A stretch of 64,000 nt of DNA from Micrococcus cohnii (GTDB lineage: Bacteria; Actinomycetota; Actinomycetes; Actinomycetales; Micrococcaceae). Under the pieces are notes generated by a model. It was given only the letters and a program-made list of their open reading frames with translations. It made no database searches and had not been told where the DNA came from. Of this stretch, positions 18,954 through 26,608 are shown piece by piece (the first letter of the stretch is position 1; the number at the start of each line of letters is the position of its first letter). The stretch is from positions 1,612,001 to 1,676,000 of the forward strand of contig NZ_JACHNA010000001.1 in NCBI RefSeq assembly GCF_014205175.1, read 5' to 3'. The position numbers were made by a program, and so were the translations under genes.

Positions 18954-18975
18954 ATTCCGAAGAACTCTTCGGAAT
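18954..18975. promoter_or_regulatory. Operator-like palindrome 3 (hsd/hipB divergent region)
   Basis: Perfect inverted repeat ATTCCGAA-N6-TTCGGAAT with spacer GAACTC. It lies 28 bp before the ATG of the XRE/HipB-like gene and 61 bp, centre to centre, from copy 2. The position suits autorepression. Confidence 0.72.
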
Positions 18976-19002
18976 TCACCATGTCCGTGCCACGATGGAT
19001 TC

Positions 19003-19224
19003 ATGCCCCCTATGCCCTCCCCCGCGGCCGCGCTCACGCGCATCAGCGATCACGTGCGCACCACCCGCCGCGCCATGAGCCTGACCCAGCAGGAGCTGGC
19101 AGACCTGGCCGGCGTCTCCGACGCGACCGTCCGGCAGATCGAGCGCGCCACGGGCCGGGGCACACTCTCCTCGCTGCTCGCCGTGCTCGGCGTCCTCGGG
19201 CTCGACCTCGAGGTCCGCGGGTGA
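19003..19224 (+). CDS. HipB-like XRE family repressor
   Basis: 73 residues, essentially one Cro/CI-type helix-turn-helix: RRAMSLTQQELADLAGVSD, then ATVRQIERATGRGTL. The short length and the fused order with a hipA remnant identify it as the antitoxin/repressor of a HipBA-type module. I chose the ATG at 19003, after three upstream palindromes; an open frame reaching further upstream would run through them. The stop overlaps the GTG of the hipA remnant. Since hipA is broken, the remaining role is probably DNA binding, possibly on the hsd promoter as well as its own. Confidence 0.82.
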   Translation: MPPMPSPAAALTRISDHVRTTRRAMSLTQQELADLAGVSDATVRQIERATGRGTLSSLLAVLGVLGLDLEVRG

Positions 19225-20036
19225 CGACGACCGCCCTGGACCACCTGCGGCGCGTCACCCGCGCAGACGTCTACAAAGCCGGCGTCCTCGCGGGCACCCT
19301 GACCCGCGACCGCCAGGGCACGGTGGCGTTCCGCTACGCCGAGGACTACCGCGCGGCTCCAGTCGCCTCCACACTGCATCTCGACGACGGCCCCGTCGTC
19401 GCACCCTCCGGCGGCCTGCCCGGACACCCTTGACTTCGCAGCCATCGCCGGCATCCCCGACCGACGTGCCCTCCCCGGCGTGCAGGCCAAAGCCTCCGCC
19501 GATTCGACCGCCTCACCGACGGGGACAGCGCCCCGGCGCGTCTAGCACTGGAGGACGGGGCCCAGGCCCTCGGCATCTACCCCGCGCAGAAGTACAACGT
19601 GACCACGGAGGAGGTGATCACCGCGCTCACTGCCCTGACGCCCACCGCACCCGTGGTCGCCCGCAACCTCTACCTCCAGTTCCTCTACGCCTGGCTCACG
19701 GGCGACGGCGATCTCCACGCAAAGAACGTCTCCGTGCTGCAGGGAACGGACGGTCGGTGGCAGATCGCGCCGATGTACGACGTGCCCTGCACCGCGCTCT
19801 ACCGCGACATGACGATGGCGCTGACCGTCGACGGCCGCCACCGTGGCCTGCGTCGCCGGCACTGGGAGAACCTCGCCGACGCCGTGGGACTGCCCCAGCG
19901 GGCGGCACACGCAGCCATGCGCAAGGCCCTGTCCGCCGCCGACGCGGTCGATCTCCGCCGCCTGCCGTTCGAGGGCTCCCCGCTCAACGGTGCCGAACGT
20001 GAGCTGCGGCATCGCCGCGGGGAACTGCGAGACTGA
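19221..20036 (+). pseudogene. hipA-like Ser/Thr kinase toxin, degraded
   Basis: Remnant of a HipA kinase, normally about 400-440 residues; only about 270 codons of space remain. Three pieces are readable. 19221-19433 gives the N-terminal HipA domain (residues 1-70), ending at a stop. From about 19429, in another frame, LDFAAIAGIPDRRALPGVQ continues the family pattern. From about 19500 a third frame runs from RFDRLTDGD to the end, including the catalytic GDGDLHAKN loop. The join between KASA and RFDR lacks the stretch that normally carries the ATP-binding lysine. So there is at least one frameshift plus an internal deletion, and the protein should be inactive. Confidence 0.85.
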
Positions 20037-20117
20037 CCACCCCCATCCCCGCCCGGTTACCGGGCAGTCATCGGGCGGTTACCGCTCCCTCACCTCGCTC
20101 TGTCACCCTCGCTGCCC

Positions 20118-21698
20118 ATGACGACGTACTCCGCTCCGGCCTCCGCCCACCCCGTCACCCGCCGCACCCTGCTGACCGCCGGCACGGTCGGCCTCGCCTC
20201 GGCCGCGTTCGTCTCGACCTCCGCCGGCACCGCCTACGCGGCCACCGGGACGAACCCGTTCTCGCTGGGCGTTGCCTCGGGCGACCCCTGGCCCGACGGC
20301 TTCGTCATCTGGACCCGCCTGGCCACGAGCCCGCTCAACGAGGACGGCCTCGGCGGCATGCCGGACAAGGCGTTCACCGTCGCCTACCAGGTGGCCGTGA
20401 ACCCGGACTTCAGCGGCATCGTCCGCTCCGGCAGCGCCACCACGGACCGCTCCCGGGGCTACGCCGTGCACGTCACGCTCACCGGCCTGCGCCCCGGCAC
20501 CCAGTACTGGTACCGCTTCCGCGTCGAGGGCCACGTCTCGCAGACCGGCCGCGCCGTCACCGCCCCGGCCGCTGGCGCGGACACCGGGCACATGTCGTTC
20601 ACCGTCGCCTCCTGCGCGAACTGGGAACACGGCCACTTCACCGCCTACGGGCACATGGCCGACGAGAAGCCGGACCTGATGCTGCACCTGGGCGACTACT
20701 ACTACGAGATCATGCCGTACGGGTATCCGGTCGGCTCCGGCGTCGTCCGCGCCCACAAGAACGGCGAGTCCCGCACCCTCGCCCAGTACCGCGCCCGCAT
20801 GGCCCAGTACAAGTCCGACCCGCTGCTCCAGCAGGCCCACGCGGCCGCCCCCTGGATGGTCATCTGGGACGACCACGAGCTTGAGAACAACTGGGCCGAC
20901 GACACCCCCGAGCTCTGGGACCCGAACTTCGCCACCCGCCGCGCCGCCGCATTCCGCGCCTACTACGAGAACATGCCGCTGCGCGCCTCCTCGGTCCCCC
21001 GGGGCACGGACATGCAGCTCTACCGGCGCCTGCACTGGGGCTCACTCGCGAACTTCCACCTGCTCGACACCCGCCAGTACCGCTCCGACCAGGCGAATCT
21101 CGACCTCGTCAAGGTCGTCGACGATGACGCCCGCGACCCGAACCGCACGATCACCGGCGCCGCCCAGGAGCAGTGGCTGCGCGAGGGGTTCGAGGCCTCA
21201 ACGGCCCGCTGGGACTTCGTCACCCAGCAGGTGCCGTTCGTCCAGTACGACCGGACCTCCGGCCCGCTGCTGTGGGGAGACATGGACACCTGGGACGGCT
21301 ACGTCGCCTCCCGCGGCCGCGTCATCGATGCCTGGCGTCAGGCCGGGGTGCGCAACCCCGTCGTCCTCACCGGCGACATCCACGAGGCGTTCGCCTCCGA
21401 CGTGAAGGCCGACTTCGACGACCTCTCCTCCGAGTCCGTGGGCGTCGAGCTGATCACCACCTCGATCACCTCCGGCGGCGACGGCTCGGACTCCGCGACC
21501 GACGCCCTCGATTGGAACCCGCACATCAAGTTCAACAACGACCTGCGCGGCTACCTGCGTGTGGACCTCACCCCCGATCTGCTCAGCGCCCGGTTCCGGA
21601 CCGTGGACTACGTCTCCGAGGTCGGAGCACCCGTGCGCACGCGGGCCCAGTTCGACGTGGTCGACGGCGAGCACCGACTGCGCCGGATCAGCGGCTGA
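20118..21698 (+). CDS. phoD: PhoD family alkaline phosphatase/phosphodiesterase, Tat-exported
   Basis: 526 residues. A Tat signal (RRTLLTAG with Arg15-Arg16, then a hydrophobic stretch ending near AYA) sends the folded enzyme outside the cell. An N-terminal fibronectin-like PhoD_N domain (about 45-140) precedes the metallophosphatase domain. Metal-site motifs are visible: HLGDYYYE, WDDHELENNW and VVLTGDIHEAF. The family uses Ca/Fe and releases phosphate from phosphate mono- and diesters, for example teichoic acid or phospholipid headgroups. The ATG at 20118 sits 81 bp after the hipA remnant. A GDPD is encoded at the other end of the window. Confidence 0.93.
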   Translation: MTTYSAPASAHPVTRRTLLTAGTVGLASAAFVSTSAGTAYAATGTNPFSLGVASGDPWPDGFVIWTRLATSPLNEDGLGGMPDKAFTVAYQVAVNPDFSGIVRSGSATTDRSRGYAVHVTLTGLRPGTQYWYRFRVEGHVSQTGRAVTAPAAGADTGHMSFTVASCANWEHGHFTAYGHMADEKPDLMLHLGDYYYEIMPYGYPVGSGVVRAHKNGESRTLAQYRARMAQYKSDPLLQQAHAAAPWMVIWDDHELENNWADDTPELWDPNFATRRAAAFRAYYENMPLRASSVPRGTDMQLYRRLHWGSLANFHLLDTRQYRSDQANLDLVKVVDDDARDPNRTITGAAQEQWLREGFEASTARWDFVTQQVPFVQYDRTSGPLLWGDMDTWDGYVASRGRVIDAWRQAGVRNPVVLTGDIHEAFASDVKADFDDLSSESVGVELITTSITSGGDGSDSATDALDWNPHIKFNNDLRGYLRVDLTPDLLSARFRTVDYVSEVGAPVRTRAQFDVVDGEHRLRRISG

Positions 21699-21792
21699 GA
21701 CCGCGCTGGCGGGTGAGCCTGCGGACTCGCTGTTGACCGGTCCGGCGGCCGAGACGAGGACCCGGCCCCGGGCACGCCCCGTCGCGACACAA

Positions 21793-21851
21793 CGAACCCC
21801 CGCGTTTTGCGTCGCTTCACCAAGTGAGAGCGACGCAAACGCGGGGGTTCG
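21793..21851. repeat. 59-bp intergenic palindrome between convergent genes, probable bidirectional terminator
   Basis: The outer arm CGAACCCCCGCGTTT pairs with AAACGCGGGGGTTCG. The inner part GCGTCGCTTCAC pairs, with a bulge, with GTGAGAGCGACGC. It lies between phoD (plus) and a lipoprotein gene (minus), so it is placed to end both transcripts. Its inner stem resembles that of the palindromes at 40978 and 42236. Confidence 0.72.
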
Positions 21852-21896
21852 ATGCCGTCCGCGGGGCCGGTCAGCTGACGGACCCCGCCGCGGCGG

Positions 21897-22532
21897 TCAC
21901 TTCGAGCTGTAGTAGGCGGTGTCGTACTCGAAGCCCGGGTTCAGGTCCAGATCGACGTCGCCCTTGTCCTTCACCTCATAGGCAATCTTGTAGGTGATCT
22001 CCTTGCCGGGGCGCACGTCCGTGGACGGGAGGTCGATGTCGTTCTCGATGTCGTAAATGGTCTCGGCCTCCTGCCCGCCGGACGACGCGGCGGTGCGCAG
22101 GCTGTGGGCCTGGAACGGCTCGTCCGTGCCGTTCTTGATGGTGACCTCCATGGCCACCGGCTCACCGTCGCCGGAGAGGTCAACGTACTCGGACGGCTCG
22201 TAGCCCTCGGGCTCCGAGATGGTGACCTCCATGCCGTCCTCCCACACGGCAGCATCGCCGTAGGCCAGCTCGCCATCGAACTCGCCGGGGACCTCATCAC
22301 CCAAGCCGCGCGGCTCCTCCGACTCGGACTCCTCGGACTCGCTGTCCTCCGATTCCGCGTCGTCCGCCGCCGACTCCGCCTCGGTCGACTCGTTGCTGTT
22401 CTCGGTGCTCTCGCTCTTCTCGGACGACTCGGACGCCGAGTCACCGCTGGACAGCGTGTCCTGGATCTGCGAGCAGCCGGACAGGGCGACGGCGAGGACC
22501 GGCGCGGCCAGCCAGACGAGGGGCTTCTTCAT
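21897..22532 (-). CDS. Lipoprotein with acidic linker and DUF4352-like domain
   Basis: 211 residues from the ATG at 22532 (MKKPLVWL). The frame is open further upstream, but the signal peptide starts here. Lipobox LSGC, with Cys20 lipidated. Residues 21-85 are a Ser/Glu/Asp-rich low-complexity linker. The C-terminal 120 residues look like the DUF4352/Telobox-type immunoglobulin-like fold (MEVTISEPEGY, then EVTIKNGTDEPFQAHSL). Such proteins are surface-anchored; the function is unknown. Transcribed alone, convergent with phoD. Confidence 0.8.
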   Translation of the reverse strand: MKKPLVWLAAPVLAVALSGCSQIQDTLSSGDSASESSEKSESTENSNESTEAESAADDAESEDSESEESESEEPRGLGDEVPGEFDGELAYGDAAVWEDGMEVTISEPEGYEPSEYVDLSGDGEPVAMEVTIKNGTDEPFQAHSLRTAASSGGQEAETIYDIENDIDLPSTDVRPGKEITYKIAYEVKDKGDVDLDLNPGFEYDTAYYSSK

Positions 22533-22706
22533 GAGGGGACTCCGTTTCGCGAGAGATGGTTCGGGCGCGAGGCGGCGGAGCGGAACGGGGTGAACGCGAG
22601 CCGGCTCCAACGTGGGCGCAGACACACCTTATCGCCACCGCGCCACTGCTGCACATGCCGTGCAGAGTGGTGATACAGCGGCTGTGCCGTCGACGCCGAG
22701 CCGCCG

Positions 22707-23735
22707 TCACTCCAGCAGACCGAGCTCCCGCAGGAGCGGCCCATGCCGCTCCAGGCCCGGGTCGATCACCTCGGGGTTCTCCGCGAACCACCCCAGATGC
22801 GCCCGGCGCACCTCGTCGTCCGGCACCTCCTCGCCGCCGACCAGCCAGTGGTCCCGCGGCGACGCCTCGAGCCCGAGTGCCTCCACCACCTGCGCCTCGA
22901 GCGGGGCGTGCACGTGCCCCAGCAGCGTCCGTTCCGGCGCCCGCACCTGTTTGTCCACGTCGAGCTCCGTCAGGACGGCGCGCGCGAGCGCCTCGAGCAG
23001 CGGATTATCAGGATGGTTCACCGTATGGAACCCCACGCGGCGCTCCGCGGCGACCGCGTCGGCCACCGGGACGGACCCGTGCAGCCGCTCCCGCTCCCGC
23101 AGCCGCCCGAGCGACGCCTGCTCCTGCGCCCGGAGGACGTCGGGCGTCAGCGCCAGACGAGGCGCTCCCCCGTCCCCTCCCCCGGCCCGGTGTTCCAGGC
23201 GCAGCCTGGTCGGTCGACCGATCCGGCCGGCCCGCCACGCCGCCTCGGCGAGGGTCCGCACGTCGTGGTACGGCACGAGCGGCGGGTCCTCCCAGGGCCG
23301 CGTCGGGTGCCGCAGCGTGACCTGCCACGGGAAGCGCGAGGTGTCATAGAGCACCGGCACGCGGACGCTGCGCGCGCCCGCGGGGAGCATGGCCTCCAGC
23401 TGCGCCACCCCCAGCGGCAGCCCCCGGTAGTCCTCGCGCACCGGCTTCACGACGAGCACGCGGGTGTCGGCCAGCACCGCGCGCAGGTGCGGCAGGTCCG
23501 GCTCCTCCAGCTCGAACATCGGAGGCACCCGTACCGAGGCGGGTGCGCCGCCCTCGGCCTGGCCGGGCTCGCCACACAGCAGCAGCCGCGTCGCCTCCGC
23601 CTGGCATCCGCCGAGCACCGTGAGCAGTCCGCCCTCGGGCAGGGGCTCCAGGCCATAGAAGTGGCGGTAGTGGCGCCGACGACCCTCGTCCACGGGGGCG
23701 GAGGAGGAGTCCACCGGCGAGAGGCGCGTGCTCAT
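22707..23735 (-). CDS. WcbI-like polysaccharide biosynthesis putative acetyltransferase
   Basis: 342 residues. The WcbI family (PF18588) is found in capsule and surface-glycan loci and has an SGNH-related fold. Visible marks are VLGGCQAE with Cys44 in the nucleophile-loop position, and a later VNHPDNPLLEAL segment matching the family's conserved His-Pro motif. No signal peptide or membrane helix, so it is probably cytoplasmic. I chose the ATG at 23735, since the upstream part of the frame is Pro/Trp-rich and unlikely to be used. It is the last of three glycan genes read leftward, 32 bp after the glycosyltransferase gene. Family assignment is moderate. Confidence 0.68.
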   Translation of the reverse strand: MSTRLSPVDSSSAPVDEGRRRHYRHFYGLEPLPEGGLLTVLGGCQAEATRLLLCGEPGQAEGGAPASVRVPPMFELEEPDLPHLRAVLADTRVLVVKPVREDYRGLPLGVAQLEAMLPAGARSVRVPVLYDTSRFPWQVTLRHPTRPWEDPPLVPYHDVRTLAEAAWRAGRIGRPTRLRLEHRAGGGDGGAPRLALTPDVLRAQEQASLGRLRERERLHGSVPVADAVAAERRVGFHTVNHPDNPLLEALARAVLTELDVDKQVRAPERTLLGHVHAPLEAQVVEALGLEASPRDHWLVGGEEVPDDEVRRAHLGWFAENPEVIDPGLERHGPLLRELGLLE

Positions 23736-23767
23736 GCGGCCATCCCACCACGGCACGGGCACGGGGG

Positions 23768-25189
23768 TCAGCCCCAGCCGCCCCACCACGCCTCGAGGTC
23801 CGGCCGCGCGCCGACGGGCCGCCAGCCCAGCCGCGTGGCCGGCACCCGCCAGGTGCGCGCCCGTCCGCCGCGGCGGGGCCGCCAGCGCGCCCGCGCGCAG
23901 GTCAGCTCTGCCAGGACAGCGCGTCCCCCGTGACGGACGCCGCCGGCGGCATCACGGTTGTCGTCACGCAACTCGCCGAGCACGACGACCCGTTCGACAC
24001 CGGCCCGCTCCAGCCGCAGCAGCCACGCGGCGACGGCCTCCGGGTCCGGGCGTTCCCCCGGCCCAACCGGGCGCAGCGGCACGTCCACCCGTGCGGTCCA
24101 GTCCGCGCTCGCCCGCACCGCCGCGAGCCCGCCCCGCGCCGGCGGCTCCGGCGCCGTCGACGAGATCTCGACCGGCGTCGGCGCGCTCTCCTCCTCGACC
24201 CGCACACGGGGGTCCGCGAGCGCCTGCCGCGCCGCGGGGTCCAGGCTCCCGTCCACCGTGACCCGCGCGCCCGGCACGGCCCGCAGCACCGCGTCGACGC
24301 CCACGACGGTCGCCGCAGCAGCGGCCGCGGAGCCGGACGACGCCCGTACCCTCGCCTCCAGACGCGGCGAGACCCCGAGGCAGAGCCCGGTGCCCCGGGC
24401 CGTCGGCGCCGAGATCCGCGAGGCCAGCACCAGCGACTCCCGCGCCTTCAGCTCGGCCGCCTCCGCCGGTTCCGTGCGGCCGGCGAAGTCCTCCCCGGCC
24501 TGCCACGCGACCGCCCGCGGCGCATGGCGGAACGCCCCGCCGACGCGCCAAAGCCGATGCGCCAGCTCCCAGTCTTCGCCGCCGTAGCCGACGAACGCCG
24601 GGTCGAAGCCGCCGGCGTCCTCGTAGACGTCCCGAGCGACGGTGAGCACCGCCGAGATGACAAACCGGTACGACGTCGAATCCGCGGCCGCCAGGTCGCG
24701 GGACTCCGCGTAGGCCCGTCGCAGCCAGGCCGGCTCCTCGAGCACGTCCGCTGCGGCCAGCGGCGCCCCGGGGCGCCACCCGGCTTCCACGGCCTGGGCC
24801 CGCACGTGCCGGCGTCGGCCCACCACGACGGCGTCGGCCACCCCGCCCGGGGCGTCCCCCGCCCGCGCGGCCAGGGCCTGCCGCAGGTAGTTCGGCTCGG
24901 GAAGCATGTCCCCGTCGAGGAAGGCCAGCACCTCGCCGTCGGCCGCCCGCACGCCCAGGGCGCGGGCTGCGGCGGGCCGAAAGCCGCGGTCGGGCTGGCG
25001 GACCGTCACCGCATCGAACGGCAGACCCGAGGGCAGGCAGGGCGGCTCCGGGGAGCCGTCGTCGGCGACGACGAGCTGCAGCCGCGAGGCCGGATGCTCC
25101 TGCGCGACGAGGGCGGCCACGAGCCGGTCCAGGTCCGCCTGGGCACGGTAGTACGGCACGACGACGGAGACGGGCGGGGGCGTCGTCAC
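23768..25189 (-). CDS. Glycosyltransferase, family 2 (GT-A)
   Basis: 473 residues. Transfers a sugar from a nucleotide-sugar donor to a glycan acceptor. The N-terminal GT-A domain begins SVVVPYYRA and has DDG at 43-45 and the metal-binding DGD at 92-94. A Glyco_transf_7C-like segment (GGFDPAFVGYGGEDWELAHR) follows at about 220. The C-terminal 200 residues form a second, less clear domain rich in Ala and Arg. The GTG at 25189 overlaps the stop of the preceding gene (GTGA), so the two are coupled. The longer upstream frame is inside that gene. Donor and acceptor are unknown. Confidence 0.85.
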   Translation of the reverse strand: MTTPPPVSVVVPYYRAQADLDRLVAALVAQEHPASRLQLVVADDGSPEPPCLPSGLPFDAVTVRQPDRGFRPAAARALGVRAADGEVLAFLDGDMLPEPNYLRQALAARAGDAPGGVADAVVVGRRRHVRAQAVEAGWRPGAPLAAADVLEEPAWLRRAYAESRDLAAADSTSYRFVISAVLTVARDVYEDAGGFDPAFVGYGGEDWELAHRLWRVGGAFRHAPRAVAWQAGEDFAGRTEPAEAAELKARESLVLASRISAPTARGTGLCLGVSPRLEARVRASSGSAAAAAATVVGVDAVLRAVPGARVTVDGSLDPAARQALADPRVRVEEESAPTPVEISSTAPEPPARGGLAAVRASADWTARVDVPLRPVGPGERPDPEAVAAWLLRLERAGVERVVVLGELRDDNRDAAGGVRHGGRAVLAELTCARARWRPRRGGRARTWRVPATRLGWRPVGARPDLEAWWGGWG

Positions 25190-26340
25190 GGGCGCTCCCG
25201 CCGGGCCGCTGCATCCCACGGGCCGGCCAGCAGACGGGCGCACTCCCGCGGGCCCGGGGCGAGCCGCACCTCCGGGCCGAGTCGGGTGCGGCCCGGGTCC
25301 GCAGCCGCCTCCGCGATCGCCTCCGCGAGCGCCTCGGGCCCGTCGCCGGCGACGAGGCGCAGGGTGCCGGGGCGCAGCCGCTCCATCTCGGCCGTGTAGC
25401 GGCCCTCGGGGACGACGACGCGGCGGCCCGCTCCGATCCACGAGTTCAGGGACCCCGAGGCCGAGACGTTCCGGTGCGCGGCCACCGGCACCCCCGCCGC
25501 GCGCAGGGCCGCGTCGAGCAGGTCGTCGGGCACCCGTCCGGTCACCCGGAACCGCAGCCCGTTCGCGGCCGCGTGCGCCCGCAGCGCTTCGACGAGGTCG
25601 TCGTGACCATCCGCGACCGGCCCCAGCGCCGTGACCCGGCGGGGCGCTGCGGGCATCCTGCCCTCGCCGGGCCCGGGAAGCCCGGCCCCGGCGTCCCGGG
25701 CCGCGAGCACGGCGAGCGCGTCGATGGCCTCCCGGTGTCCCTTGCCCGGGTAGAGGAAGCCGAACACCACGACGTCCTGTCCGAGCCCGGACAGCTCCTC
25801 CGGGAGGAGGCCGGCCGCGTCGGTCCGGTCGTCGGCGGCGGCCTGATCGCGGCGGTCATCGACGGGCAGCGGGACGACCCGCGCGGGCACGTCGACGATG
25901 TCCGTGAGCAGGCGGCGTTCGTGCTCCGAGGAGACGACGACGTCGGCCGCGTGCCGGGCGATGCGCGTATAGGCGGCGGCCCGGCGGCGGAAGCGGTCGG
26001 CGCCCTCGGCGGGCTGCGGCACATCGTGCAGGGTCACGGCGGCCCCGGGCGGGAGCGTGGCGGTCAGCAGGTCTGCGGCCGCGTCCGGGGACGCGCCGAA
26101 CAGCGCGTCGGTGACGTCCACGTGCACGGTCCCGCCCGCGCGGACGACGGCGGCCAGCTCAGGCCCCAGAAGGCCGAATGCGGCGGCGTCGGGAGCGTGC
26201 CGTTCCTGGACGTCCAGCCCGAGGCCGCGCAGCGCCCGGGCCACGGCGCGGCCGTGGCGGACGACGCCGTGCCCCTCCGGGCCGACGCTCACGCAGGTCA
26301 CGGAGGCCGGGCGGTCGTCCCGGCCGGTCTCGTCGGTCAT
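25186..26340 (-). CDS. Glycosyltransferase, GT-B fold (family 1/4-like)
   Basis: 384 residues. The layout is a GT-B glycosyltransferase: an N-terminal domain with SVGPEGHGVVRHGRAVARAL, a middle VVVFGFLYPGKGHREAIDAL typical of family 4 linkers, and a C-terminal domain with a donor-site-like segment near VPVAAHRNVSASGSLN. The usual EX7E signature is not clear, so the family call is moderate. First gene of a leftward operon, with a GT2 gene and a WcbI-like gene behind it. No membrane segment. The substrate is not known. Confidence 0.72.
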   Translation of the reverse strand: MTDETGRDDRPASVTCVSVGPEGHGVVRHGRAVARALRGLGLDVQERHAPDAAAFGLLGPELAAVVRAGGTVHVDVTDALFGASPDAAADLLTATLPPGAAVTLHDVPQPAEGADRFRRRAAAYTRIARHAADVVVSSEHERRLLTDIVDVPARVVPLPVDDRRDQAAADDRTDAAGLLPEELSGLGQDVVVFGFLYPGKGHREAIDALAVLAARDAGAGLPGPGEGRMPAAPRRVTALGPVADGHDDLVEALRAHAAANGLRFRVTGRVPDDLLDAALRAAGVPVAAHRNVSASGSLNSWIGAGRRVVVPEGRYTAEMERLRPGTLRLVAGDGPEALAEAIAEAAADPGRTRLGPEVRLAPGPRECARLLAGPWDAAARRERP

Positions 26341-26608
26341 GGCCGTCTCCCTTCAATGGACAGAGCGCCCGCCGGGCGGGTTCGATGGGGTCGAGGCCCC
26401 GCGGCGTCGCCGGCCGCGACGGGATCCGCGCAGGTCAGAAGGACGTCGCGAGTTCCCGTCCGTGCTGTCTGGGCGCCGTTCGCAGTGTAGGACGCGGCCC
26501 CCGCGCCCCGCACCGGGCCGGCACCCGCCCGTCGCCTGCGCCCCGACGTCGTCCCAGCCCGCCGTCCTGCCACCTCCACCGTCCCGTCCTGATCCCGGAG
26601 CCCCGCCC
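26341..26608. promoter_or_regulatory. Divergent promoter region of the glycan cluster
   Basis: 268 bp between a leftward three-gene operon and the rightward fusion glycosyltransferase. It must carry both promoters, but I see no convincing -35/-10 pair and no strong palindrome. The only clear signal is GGAG 10 bases before the GTG at 26609. Confidence 0.4.
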
